Assembly (NCBI GenBank): GCA_035536775.1
Contig: DATLNM010000037.1
Coordinates: 75,659 to 139,658, forward strand
DNA: 64,000 nucleotides
Direction of reading: 5' to 3'
DNA from: DATLNM01 sp035536775
Lineage (GTDB): Bacteria > Actinomycetota > CADDZG01 > WHSQ01
The notes under the pieces are model-generated. The model was not told the DNA's origin. It was given only the letters and a program-made list of their open reading frames with translations, and did not search any database. The position numbers and the translations under genes were made by a program. Below, one piece after another: positions 41,528-49,472 of this stretch (positions within the stretch are counted from its first letter, which is position 1; each line of letters begins with the position of its first letter).

Positions 41528-42447
41528 CCAGGCAGACGACGAGTAAAATCGAACAGGTCTGCAGATCGTGCAAACTCCACCCGACATCCTTGGCATGCGT
41601 ATCTCGTTTCTCCAGCGGTCAATCGCGAACGACACGATGGGCATTCGAGCGATAGCAAGAGCTGGTTTGTGATGGGGTCTGATCCTCTCCTGACCCTCCG
41701 TGCAATCGCTTGTTTTAGGCGCGCCCGGGCCCCGTATGGGTAGTTGCGGATGGCGGCCAGTTCTTGCTCGAGCCCGTTGTGAGTGTCCTGACCGATTTCA
41801 TCGCCGGGATCGGAACCATCTACTCCGATAGAACCGGCGTCCCGAACCTCATAGTCGATGCTTCCAGTCCAATAGAAGCGTACGAGTAGTCCGAACGCTC
41901 GAAGCCTCAACAGAATCAGCCGCGAAAAGGGCCTCTCTCCCATCCGCGCGCCAAACCAGGCGTGCAAATCGGTATCAAAGATCTCTGACAGCTTCTTCTC
42001 CACGATTAGCTGGTTATCCGCCGTCGAGACGTACCAGCGATGGAATGACCATCCCCAGAGCTTCTCGTAGGTCTTGGATGGCGTCTCCAGATAGCCTCTC
42101 TTTCCGATTCGCATGAGCTCATCCATGAGGCTGGATGGAGACTCCACATGTTCGAGGAGATGACTGCAAAAAACGAAATCAAATGCCTTCGCGGGGAAGG
42201 GCGTATTGGCGGCGTCAGTCAGAATTAGAGGCCGATCGATGACGAGCCCACCCCCGCCAGCTCGCTCGTGGCTTGTAGTCAGGAACTTGTCAACGAGAAT
42301 GTTGGCTCGAGGGTGGGGGTTTTGGCCACTGCCAACATCGAGGACCACGTCAGTGCGACTGATCGCGTAACGTCGGATGTCCCTTAGTTGAGATGCGAAA
42401 TGAAGCGCACCAAGAAGGACGCCTGTTGCACTGAGAACCTTTTTCAC
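41524..42447 (-). CDS. SAM-dependent methyltransferase with C-terminal zinc-ribbon (Trm112-like) segment
   Basis: This 307-aa protein has a class I methyltransferase core: DVVLDVGSGQNPHPRANILV is motif I, and later comes DFVFCSHLLEHVESPSSLMD. The first 20 residues are mildly hydrophobic (VLSATGVLLGALHF). The C-terminus has LECPSCRSRLTAGETRYACQ then GC, which is two CxxC knuckles in a Trm112-like ribbon that probably binds zinc. The order is unusual, since such ribbons normally precede the methyltransferase. Its ATG overlaps the stop of the GT11-like gene in ATGA. In glycan operons these enzymes often O-methylate a sugar or cap the chain end; the target is unknown. Confidence 0.82.
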   Translation of the reverse strand: MKKVLSATGVLLGALHFASQLRDIRRYAISRTDVVLDVGSGQNPHPRANILVDKFLTTSHERAGGGGLVIDRPLILTDAANTPFPAKAFDFVFCSHLLEHVESPSSLMDELMRIGKRGYLETPSKTYEKLWGWSFHRWYVSTADNQLIVEKKLSEIFDTDLHAWFGARMGERPFSRLILLRLRAFGLLVRFYWTGSIDYEVRDAGSIGVDGSDPGDEIGQDTHNGLEQELAAIRNYPYGARARLKQAIARRVRRGSDPITNQLLLSLECPSCRSRLTAGETRYACQGCRVEFARSADLFDFTRRLPG

Positions 42448-43355
42448 GCGAGAAGTTCCTCCACTTCGGGGAACTCCATCTGTGATTCCGCGATTCGAAA
42501 GTCAGAGACCTTCAGCTGATGGTGGGGTGTGATTAGCATTCCATAGGGCACTTGTCCGGCGAAGGATGCCCAAAGCGCAAAGGTACTCGGAGGCCCGAAT
42601 ATGAAGTCGCATTGGCTCAGCATGCACATGTCCTCCGCCGCTCGCGCGCCGGAATACAGGTGGCGGAACCCCTCGAACTCTGAATTCTCCTGTGCCTCGT
42701 CGGAGCAAATTACAAACGCGATCTCTGCCGGCGATTTATCAACCAACTCATGGAAGCGTGCCATTTGTTCGCAGTAAACGGCGATAGGGAAGTGGTACTT
42801 GCCGCCAAGAAAATGTCGGTAGTCGCCATGCCTGATATGGACTCCGACGATTATTTCCGACATCCCTCTGAGGGGTTCGATGCGGCCCCGGCACCGATCC
42901 AAGAGACTCTTTTCGAAGGCCAGTGTTTTCCTCACGAGTACGCTGTGCTTTACCAAGAGCGGCCTGGCGTCGAATAGCCAACCTTGGACAAACAGGAGTC
43001 GCGAGCGCCTAGCCAACGCAACGAAAGCTGCGTCAGCAAGAGCTAGTGATTCGTCCCAGTCAACGCGAACGACCTCGATTCCGAATCGAGTGAGATCGAG
43101 ACGGGAGGCGACGCTGCTGGCCCTATAGGCGAGAGAAAACAGCGCTTCCCGAGGAATTCTCGGCCGAAGCATTCGACGTGATTTAGGCGGGAATCGAGGG
43201 GCTACTTCATCCTTAAGAAACTCGAAATCGGTCCCGTAACTGCCTACCCCCAAGTCACAGATAGCGACGTTGTGCTCGCGACCGAACGCAAGGAAATGGG
43301 CAAGGACAAAGAGTCGGTTGCCGAGGTCCCCTGGTCTTCCAGAAATAACAATCAC
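42444..43355 (-). CDS. GT11-like alpha-1,2-fucosyltransferase-type protein
   Basis: This 303-aa protein opens MIVISGRPGDLGNRLFVLAH, corresponding to the GxGNxxFxYA start of GT11/GT23-type fucosyltransferases. The GDP-fucose-binding motif is IIVGVHIRHGDYRHFLGGKY (HxRxGDY) near residue 172. AEDMCMLSQCDFIFGPPSTF near the C-terminus matches the later peptide of the same superfamily (normally xSxFSxW). It would transfer fucose or a related 6-deoxy sugar. No GDP-fucose synthesis genes are in the window. It is divergent, by 45 bases, from the plus-strand methyltransferase-like gene at 43401. Confidence 0.8.
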   Translation of the reverse strand: MIVISGRPGDLGNRLFVLAHFLAFGREHNVAICDLGVGSYGTDFEFLKDEVAPRFPPKSRRMLRPRIPREALFSLAYRASSVASRLDLTRFGIEVVRVDWDESLALADAAFVALARRSRLLFVQGWLFDARPLLVKHSVLVRKTLAFEKSLLDRCRGRIEPLRGMSEIIVGVHIRHGDYRHFLGGKYHFPIAVYCEQMARFHELVDKSPAEIAFVICSDEAQENSEFEGFRHLYSGARAAEDMCMLSQCDFIFGPPSTFALWASFAGQVPYGMLITPHHQLKVSDFRIAESQMEFPEVEELLA

Positions 43356-43400
43356 GAGATATGCATATTAGGAAGCCATCTCCCAGAAGGAACTGATGCC

Positions 43401-44033
43401 ATGTCCTGGTCGCGCCCTATTCTCAACTCCCTTCCGGCTGGCGCGCGTTTCAAACTCATCAATGCGAAGGACTGGTGGAGATGGGAGAAGTCAGGGAAAC
43501 CTTTGCCTCCGCCGCCCGTGGTCAAGCAGCGAGCGCTACGTCGGCTAGCTCGACGAACCGGCATCAAAGTCTTGGTGGAAACCGGGACGTTTCAGGGTGA
43601 CATGGTATGGGCTACATGCAAGACGTTCCGTCAGGTTATTTCTATTGAGCTCTCCGACGACTTGTACCTTGCGGCAAAGGAACGCTTTCGCGACATGAGG
43701 CACGTAGATATCCGGCACGGGGATAGTGGTGACGTCCTTCATTTAGTAGTTGCTAGTCTGAACGAACCAGCCATTTTTTGGCTTGATGCCCATTACTCCG
43801 GCGGTCGCACCGCTAGAGGAAAGACAGTCTGTCCGGTTGAGCGCGAGCTAGACGCAATTCGAAACAGCGCTTCCCAGGACCATGTCGTTGTTATTGACGA
43901 TGCAAGGCTTTTTGCGCACGACAAGGATTTCCCCTCGCTGGCTGAGTTGGCAACATGGCTGGGGGAGACCGACCCAGCCTGCCTCCAGGTAGCCAACGAC
44001 ATGGTCGTGTCTCCTCGCCAGGCTGGCTTTTGA
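43401..44033 (+). CDS. Class I SAM methyltransferase-like protein
   Basis: The start ATG 43401 is chosen because the upstream part of the frame is antisense to the GT11-like gene; 210 aa. The core reads IKVLVETGTFQGDMVWATCK (SAM-binding Gly loop), VISIELSDDLYLAAKERF and VDIRHGDSGDVLHLVV. DAHYSGGRTARGKTVCPVER and HVVVIDDARLF follow. The DAHYSGG and IDDxRxF pattern is seen in many glycan-cluster methyltransferase-like proteins. Its TGA overlaps the next ATG as TGATG, so it is coupled to the following glycosyltransferase. These two genes are the only plus-strand ones within the island and may be a separately acquired cassette. Confidence 0.8.
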   Translation: MSWSRPILNSLPAGARFKLINAKDWWRWEKSGKPLPPPPVVKQRALRRLARRTGIKVLVETGTFQGDMVWATCKTFRQVISIELSDDLYLAAKERFRDMRHVDIRHGDSGDVLHLVVASLNEPAIFWLDAHYSGGRTARGKTVCPVERELDAIRNSASQDHVVVIDDARLFAHDKDFPSLAELATWLGETDPACLQVANDMVVSPRQAGF

Positions 44034-45226
44034 TGTCCGATCCTCCACCACGCATGAAGACGCTCATGTTTGTCGAAGGGGGTTCGATCGACGGCGGCGA
44101 GGAGCCGCGCTATAGCGGGATCCTTCGTTACTGGCGTGGAGCATTTCGGGCCCTGAAGGAAGCGGACATCGATGTTTACCTGGTCACAACGCGAGACTCC
44201 TCTCCTCTTCGCGATACGGCTCAAGACTCTGCAATAGAGGTTGATTCGCTGAGTTGTGAGGGGTGGCGGACCTATCTTCGGGGGGCCTCCCGGTTGAGAG
44301 CGATCTGCGATGCCGTGCGTCCTGACGTCATCCACGCAAATGAGCCAATCCAAGGCTTCATCGCGGGCCTTGCTTTTCGACGGTCTAGCTCCCCAAAGAT
44401 TGTGTATCACCGCCACCATCTAGCTCACTCATGGAAAATTGGGATTCTGGATTGGTTGGCGACACGCTTAGCAGACGCAGTGATTGTGGTGTCCGAATCG
44501 GTGGCCCACGAGGTCAGCTCAAGCTCCAAAGTCTTTGTCGCGCTTAATGGGATTTGCCCCCTGCGCGAAGTGGGTCACGACGAGATCCGGCTGCTCCGAG
44601 AGTCCTTGGGAGTAACAGACGAAAGCGTTGTCTTTGGGTGTATCGGCCACCTTCGCCGAGAAAAGGGGCATAGAACACTTCTCGCGGCATGCTCACTCGC
44701 GCGTCAAGCGGTGGGATCAGAGCTTGAAGTTCTCATTGTTGGGGACGGGCCCGAGCGCGGTCCTCTAGAACAAGCGGCTTCCAGCCTTTCGAGAGTGCGC
44801 TTTGTGGGCCATCAAGTAGATGTTGCTCTGTGGCTTAGGACGGTCGATGTAATTGTCCTGCCGAGTCAAAGAGAAGGGTTTGGTCTCGTTGCGGTCGAAG
44901 CAATGGCGGCGGGCACACCGATTCTTGCCGCAGGGACGGGGGGGCTGAACGAGGTGATTACGTCGGGTGTTGAAGGTTTTCATTTTCCGCCAGAAGATGC
45001 CTTGGAGTTGGCTCGACTCATGGTCCGGTTGATTGACGACGTCGCGATTCGGAAGACACTCGGAGAGAACGGGGTGCGTCGTTACCGCAGTTCATTTATG
45101 CCTGGGCAAATGGTGGACCGCTGGCGCGAGTGTTACGCGGCAATCGCTAAGCCAAGCAGGTTCGACCCACCGCCTCCTCCCACGGGACAAGTGGCTTCCA
45201 GTGGAGGAGACTCGTCGCCCGGCTGA
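44033..45226 (+). CDS. Family 4 glycosyltransferase with read-through tail
   Basis: The start ATG 44033 overlaps the preceding stop (TGATG); 397 aa. The acceptor half has MKTLMFVEGGSIDGGEEPRY and PDVIHANEPIQGFIAGLAFR, then VYHRHHLAHSWKIGILDWLA. The donor half has GCIGHLRREKGHRTLLAACS and VLPSQREGFGLVAVEAMAAG (E-x7-E) with TPILAAGTGGLNEVI. The family-like sequence ends near YAAIA (about residue 373). The last 24 residues (Pro/Ser/Gly-rich) are antisense to the 3' end of the epimerase gene, so the native stop was probably lost at a recombination junction close to 45150. Confidence 0.88.
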   Translation: MSDPPPRMKTLMFVEGGSIDGGEEPRYSGILRYWRGAFRALKEADIDVYLVTTRDSSPLRDTAQDSAIEVDSLSCEGWRTYLRGASRLRAICDAVRPDVIHANEPIQGFIAGLAFRRSSSPKIVYHRHHLAHSWKIGILDWLATRLADAVIVVSESVAHEVSSSSKVFVALNGICPLREVGHDEIRLLRESLGVTDESVVFGCIGHLRREKGHRTLLAACSLARQAVGSELEVLIVGDGPERGPLEQAASSLSRVRFVGHQVDVALWLRTVDVIVLPSQREGFGLVAVEAMAAGTPILAAGTGGLNEVITSGVEGFHFPPEDALELARLMVRLIDDVAIRKTLGENGVRRYRSSFMPGQMVDRWRECYAAIAKPSRFDPPPPPTGQVASSGGDSSPG

Positions 45227-46061
45227 TGTCAGCACTGCTGTGTCGGACGTCACCGGAACGAGCCGGCATGAATACTGGATCGATTCCCACAGACATGGCT
45301 GTAACTACGCTGGTCAATACGTCATTAACCGATTTGGGACTCCCACCGCCAATGTTGAAAATGGCCTCATTTCCTTCTTTTAGGTCGACCCGAGCTGCCG
45401 CTATGTTTGCTCGAACCACGTCATCCACGAACGTGAAGTCCCGGGTCTGATTGCCATCGCCATAAACCACCGGCTGTCGTCCTGCCGCAAGGGCAGAGAT
45501 AAATGAAGGGAAAACTGCGGAATAGGGTCCTTCTTGTCTTTGGTTTGGTCCGAAGACGTTGAAATACCTCAAGGAAACCGTCTCGACCCGGCGAAGTCGG
45601 TCCCATACTCGGCAGTAGAGCTCGCCGGCGAGCTTGGAAACCCCATACGGTGAGATTGGCTTCGTTGGATCGTCCTCGCGTTTGATTGGGCGATTGCTTT
45701 CCCCATACACGCTTGAACTTGACGCGTAGACGACTCGGGGGCACCCGACGTGCTCTGCCGCCAACAGCACATTTAGGGTTCCCGTAGCGTTGCTGTCATG
45801 CACCACCAATGGATCTGCAAGTGACCTCGGGATGCTCCCAACGGCCGCCTGATGAAAGATCGTGTCCACACCCACGAATGCTCTCTTTAGAACGTCGGGG
45901 TCGCGGACGTCCGCCTTAATGAAATGTGCCTCCGTGGGAACGCGTGACGCCGCTCCGGCCGAAAGATTGTCAACAACTACGACTTCTTCACCTTGTATGA
46001 GGAGCGCTTGAGCAAGGGTGGCTCCGATGAATCCCGCTCCCCCGGTGACGACGACTTTCAG
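45147..46061 (-). CDS. NAD-dependent NDP-sugar epimerase/dehydratase, probable CTG start
   Basis: Conceptual translation from CTG 46061 gives about 304 aa and begins LKVVVTGGAGFIGATLAQAL, the complete Rossmann GGxGFIG start. No ATG, GTG or TTG lies between the in-frame upstream stop and this motif; the first standard start (GTG 45875) would delete the NAD site. CTG follows the preceding gene's TAG by two bases. Further motifs are IFHQAAVGSIPRSLADPLVV, VYASSSSVYGESNRPIKRED with YGVSKLAGE (YxxxK), RYFNVFGPNQRQEGPYSAVF and GDGNQTRDFTFVDDVV. It is UDP-glucose 4-epimerase-like. The C-terminus (WEEAVGRTCLA) stops a little short and overlaps the plus-strand GT4 gene by 80 bases. Confidence 0.85.
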   Translation of the reverse strand: MKVVVTGGAGFIGATLAQALLIQGEEVVVVDNLSAGAASRVPTEAHFIKADVRDPDVLKRAFVGVDTIFHQAAVGSIPRSLADPLVVHDSNATGTLNVLLAAEHVGCPRVVYASSSSVYGESNRPIKREDDPTKPISPYGVSKLAGELYCRVWDRLRRVETVSLRYFNVFGPNQRQEGPYSAVFPSFISALAAGRQPVVYGDGNQTRDFTFVDDVVRANIAAARVDLKEGNEAIFNIGGGSPKSVNDVLTSVVTAMSVGIDPVFMPARSGDVRHSSADISRATSLLHWKPLVPWEEAVGRTCLA

Positions 46062-46063
46062 CT

Positions 46064-47329
46064 CTATTCACCGACCCTATTCAGCGTCTCGGCTTTGGAC
46101 ATGAGGGGCTGAGCAAGAGCGCAGAATTTCCTGCCGACCACTGTTGGAGCAAACTGCTCAAGGTAGGTCCTCCGAGCAGATGCACCTAGCGCCCATCGCA
46201 GGCGACTGTCAGAAAGTGCCTCCATTATCAACGCCGCAATTTCCGGGCCACTGCGTCCAATCAGACAGTTGATTCGATTGTGGAGTTCGGGTATCCCACG
46301 TGTGTTGGCGGCATGAGCTATTACACAACGACCGTGGGAGAATCCAACGAGGATTCTTACTCGGGTTCCGAGATCGATGGGCGTTGGCACGAGGATGAGC
46401 GTCGCATTGTCGATTTCCTCTTGGATGTTCTGAACAAATCCCAGTAGTCGAATGCCGAAAGCTTCTAGTGAATACCTGAGCTTTGGGGGTATCGAATCTT
46501 CGTGCGCTCCCGCCACTCGAACTTCGCACGATGCCGCTAGCCTCGGCGCGATGAGTGGCAGCACTTCCTCAGTAAGGAATTGAAGTCCGGTAAGCGTCGC
46601 CGTCCCTCTTAGGTGTCCTAGCAACAAGATGCGATGCCCGTGCAAGTTCTCCGTCGTTTCTTTCGCCAAACTCGCGTAGTCAGGAATTGGAGTTTGAAGA
46701 TAGCGGCAGTCGATCCCTCGATCTCGGAGCCAGGCCGCGTGGTGGGCAGCGAAGTTGATTACGAGGTCGGACCGTCGAAGCACTCTCAGCATCACTTGCT
46801 TAAGCAACCACGAGCGTCCTGCAACCTGAAGTCGGTGGCGCACAGACGCCTTGCCGAGGCGCTGGCTAAATGCGTTTAACCGCAATTGTTGAGGAAGATG
46901 ATCTAGATCGACGAGACACGTGATCAATGGCGACGGGAGGTCTTGAAGTGCGGCCGCCACCGCGGTCTCATACGCAACAACGAGATCGGGTTGAAGCTCC
47001 GCGACGAGTCCCTTTACTTCGCTTTCGGCAGCTTTCAGCGGGTAGAAACGCTTTTCGAGGTTGGCTATCCGTTCCACAATAGCCCTAACACTTCGGTTCG
47101 CAGTGGCGGCGGATTTTTCTGCGATTTCGATGGCTCTTGCCTCAACGTGAATCCCCGAGCTAACTAATTCGGCTATGAGTTCGCTCGCTCCTGATGGCGC
47201 AGACACGAACGGAAGGACCCAAACTTCATGCCCCTCATCCTTTAGGCCATGGGCGAGCGCCCACATGCTGAGTGGCGGGCCGCCAACCCCATTCGTTGGA
47301 ATAGTTCGGGCCAGTACGGCAATTCGCAT
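46064..47329 (-). CDS. Family 4 glycosyltransferase
   Basis: This 421-aa protein is the first gene of the long minus-strand glycan operon. It opens MRIAVLARTIPTNGVGGPPL, a GT-B start with the Gly-Gly loop. The acceptor half includes LQPDLVVAYETAVAAALQDL and LVINFAAHHAAWLRDRGIDC. The donor half is less conserved: HRILLLGHLRGTATLTGLQF, RLLGFVQNIQEEIDNATLIL and VPTPIDLGTRVRILVGFSHG, then RCVIAHAANTRGIPEL. The canonical E-x7-E is not clear here, so it may be a divergent GT4/GT1-like enzyme. The 107-base gap to the divergent GT-C gene (47330-47436) should contain the operon promoter; no clear motif was seen there. Confidence 0.82.
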   Translation of the reverse strand: MRIAVLARTIPTNGVGGPPLSMWALAHGLKDEGHEVWVLPFVSAPSGASELIAELVSSGIHVEARAIEIAEKSAATANRSVRAIVERIANLEKRFYPLKAAESEVKGLVAELQPDLVVAYETAVAAALQDLPSPLITCLVDLDHLPQQLRLNAFSQRLGKASVRHRLQVAGRSWLLKQVMLRVLRRSDLVINFAAHHAAWLRDRGIDCRYLQTPIPDYASLAKETTENLHGHRILLLGHLRGTATLTGLQFLTEEVLPLIAPRLAASCEVRVAGAHEDSIPPKLRYSLEAFGIRLLGFVQNIQEEIDNATLILVPTPIDLGTRVRILVGFSHGRCVIAHAANTRGIPELHNRINCLIGRSGPEIAALIMEALSDSRLRWALGASARRTYLEQFAPTVVGRKFCALAQPLMSKAETLNRVGE

Positions 47330-47436
47330 CTAGGCTCCCAGGTGGAGTCGCGTCATGGAGAAATGGGGTCGATCCAACGAAACGACACAGCCTTGCTTTC
47401 ATCGCGCATGGCCCGTAGCGCCATTCGGAGAGGGGT

Positions 47437-48759
47437 ATGAGAAATCAAGCTGCTTCTCATGCTGGAACGGGACTTGTGGTAGTTGCGTTTCTCGTTCGGG
47501 TGGGGCTCGCGGTTGTGGTCGAGATCTGGTTCGGCGGCAGTCTCACTCCGGACGACTCCACTTATTCAGAGATGGCGCGCCAGGCGGCGCTTGGCGAGAC
47601 CCAAGCTTGGGACCCCTACACGCATTCGCTCTACCACTCGACGGCAACGTTCCTCGTCCCACTCACCGCTATATACAAGGTGTTCGGAGGCGAGGGGATC
47701 GCCGGCCAGATCTTCGTCGCCGCCCTCGGTGCCGGGACCGCCTATTTCACCTACCGTGTTGCCGAGGAGTTCCTCGCCCCTCGCTGGGCGCTCGCGGCCG
47801 GGGCGATCGTCGCACTGCTCCCCTCGCAGGTCGTGTGGTCGTCGACGCTCCTCAAGGACGCAGCGGTGTGGTTCTTGCTGTCTGCCCTTGCTCTGGTCGT
47901 CGCACGCGCCGGACGCGCCGAAGCCAAGAAGCTCATCCTCGCCGGACTCCTCGCCTCACTCATCCTGTTCCTGCTCGGCTATCTCCGGCTGCACACCCTC
48001 GTCGTCGCGTCGTGGGCGGTCGCTTTGGCGGCCGCAGCGGGTGACCCACACCTCCGCCTCGCTCGAATGGGGGGCGGGCTTGCGGTAGCGCTCGTGATCC
48101 CCCTGACAGTGGGGATCGGTCCTGGAGGCTTGACCCTCGTCACCGATGCCGGCTCTCTCCAGGCGCGCCGCATCAACAATGCCGTAGGCGCCAACACGGC
48201 CTTCATCGATATCCCCTCTCCCTCCCCGACCCCGCTCGTCCCACCCGACAGGGCTTCAGGCCCTGGCCTCACCGTCCAGGCCCCTTCAGGATCGACCGTC
48301 TCGGTCATCGACCCGTGGGCGGTGTCCGAGTTGCCGGAGATCGAGGTCACGCCCCCTACGCCCCCTCCCCCGGTCGCAGCTCCCGCCGATGATCCCCTCC
48401 TAAGTCCGGACCTAGCCCATCTCCCCCGCGGCCTGGCGGTCATGCTGTTGGAACCGACCCCGTGGGGAGGAGGCTCGACGCAGCTCCGGTTCGCTCGGAA
48501 AGAGGCGCTCGTCTGGTACCCGATCGTCATCCTCGCTCTCGTGGGGCTGGCGATCGGCCGTCGACATGCCCGCGCTCTTGCCTTCCCGGTGCTAGCAGGC
48601 GGAGGGATCCTCCTCATGTACGCCCTCACCGAAGGCAACATCGGTACCGCTTTCAGACATCGCGGGGAGTTCGTCTGGGTCGTGGCGCTGCTGGCGGCGG
48701 CGGGGGCCGCTGCGGTTGTACGCGCCTACCAGACCCGCCAGGGGTCCGGGGAGAAATAG
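47437..48759 (+). CDS. GT-C-type membrane glycosyltransferase (PMT/ArnT-like)
   Basis: This 440-aa polytopic protein starts at ATG 47437. After TM1 (about 12-32), the first extracytoplasmic loop contains GSLTPDDSTYSEMARQAALG, with an acidic pair at the position of the catalytic Asp/Glu of GT-C enzymes using polyprenyl-phosphate sugars. At least seven further helices follow. A large Pro/Ser/Thr-rich external loop (about 260-345, with PSPSPTPLVPP and PPTPPPPVAAPADD) separates the last helices. Such enzymes move a sugar from a lipid carrier to a glycan or protein outside the membrane. It marks the right edge of the island, where base composition returns to that of the flanks. Confidence 0.78.
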   Translation: MRNQAASHAGTGLVVVAFLVRVGLAVVVEIWFGGSLTPDDSTYSEMARQAALGETQAWDPYTHSLYHSTATFLVPLTAIYKVFGGEGIAGQIFVAALGAGTAYFTYRVAEEFLAPRWALAAGAIVALLPSQVVWSSTLLKDAAVWFLLSALALVVARAGRAEAKKLILAGLLASLILFLLGYLRLHTLVVASWAVALAAAAGDPHLRLARMGGGLAVALVIPLTVGIGPGGLTLVTDAGSLQARRINNAVGANTAFIDIPSPSPTPLVPPDRASGPGLTVQAPSGSTVSVIDPWAVSELPEIEVTPPTPPPPVAAPADDPLLSPDLAHLPRGLAVMLLEPTPWGGGSTQLRFARKEALVWYPIVILALVGLAIGRRHARALAFPVLAGGGILLMYALTEGNIGTAFRHRGEFVWVVALLAAAGAAAVVRAYQTRQGSGEK

Positions 48760-48807
48760 CCCAATCGCGCTATTCAAGGGCCATCCAGCTGATGCCAGGC
48801 TGCCTGC

Positions 48808-49392
48808 ATGGAGGACAAAGACCTCGCGCTCGCATTTCAGCGCGGCGATGAATCGGCTTACGGCGAGATCTACGACGCCTACGAACCATTGGTTCGCTAC
48901 ATCTGTCGCAAGATGCTCTACGTGCCCGAGGACGCCCAAGAGGCGTCTCAAGAAACCTTCTTAAGGGTCTACCGCTCGCTCGGAGACCTCAAAGGTCGCT
49001 ACAACCTGAGGTCGTGGATCGGCCGCATCGCGACCAACGTATGCCTCGACCGGTTGCGCTCGGAGAAGCGTCATATCCGCGAGGTCGCTCCACTCGAGGA
49101 CCTCGAGGTCCAGCCGTCGTGGCCACGCGAAGCAAGCGACCCCGCAGAGATCACGATGCGCGCCGCCGATCGCCGCGAGATCGGTTTGCACATGGCGCTC
49201 ATGCCGCCTCATCACCGGACCGTCCTCCTGCTGCGTGATCTCGAGGGGCACAGCTACGCGGACATCGCGGAGATCCTCGGCATGACCGACGCCGGCGTCA
49301 AAGCACTGATCCACCGGGCGCGCCGGGGATTCCGCCGCTCCTGGACCGCAACCGCATCAGCCGACGCACGTGAGGCCGAGCTCACCGCCTGA
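48808..49392 (+). CDS. ECF-type RNA polymerase sigma factor
   Basis: This 194-aa protein starts at ATG 48808. Region 2 is visible at about 1-85: LALAFQRGDESAYGEIYDAY, then DAQEASQETFLRVYRSLGDL and WIGRIATNVCLDRLRSEKR. After a linker, region 4 spans about 130-185: MPPHHRTVLLLRDLEGHSYA then DIAEILGMTDAGVKALIHRA, a helix-turn-helix that reads the -35 element. There are no regions 1 or 3, as in ECF factors. No anti-sigma gene with a membrane helix or zinc motif is adjacent, so its control is unclear. It precedes a run of secreted-protein genes in the same direction, which are candidate targets. Confidence 0.92.
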   Translation: MEDKDLALAFQRGDESAYGEIYDAYEPLVRYICRKMLYVPEDAQEASQETFLRVYRSLGDLKGRYNLRSWIGRIATNVCLDRLRSEKRHIREVAPLEDLEVQPSWPREASDPAEITMRAADRREIGLHMALMPPHHRTVLLLRDLEGHSYADIAEILGMTDAGVKALIHRARRGFRRSWTATASADAREAELTA

Positions 49393-49472
49393 TCCGAAAC
49401 CTGTAGCACCACCCCACGGATGCGCGCCCGGCGGGCAGGCGCAACGTGGCCCACGTTTATCGTGGGTCCGAC

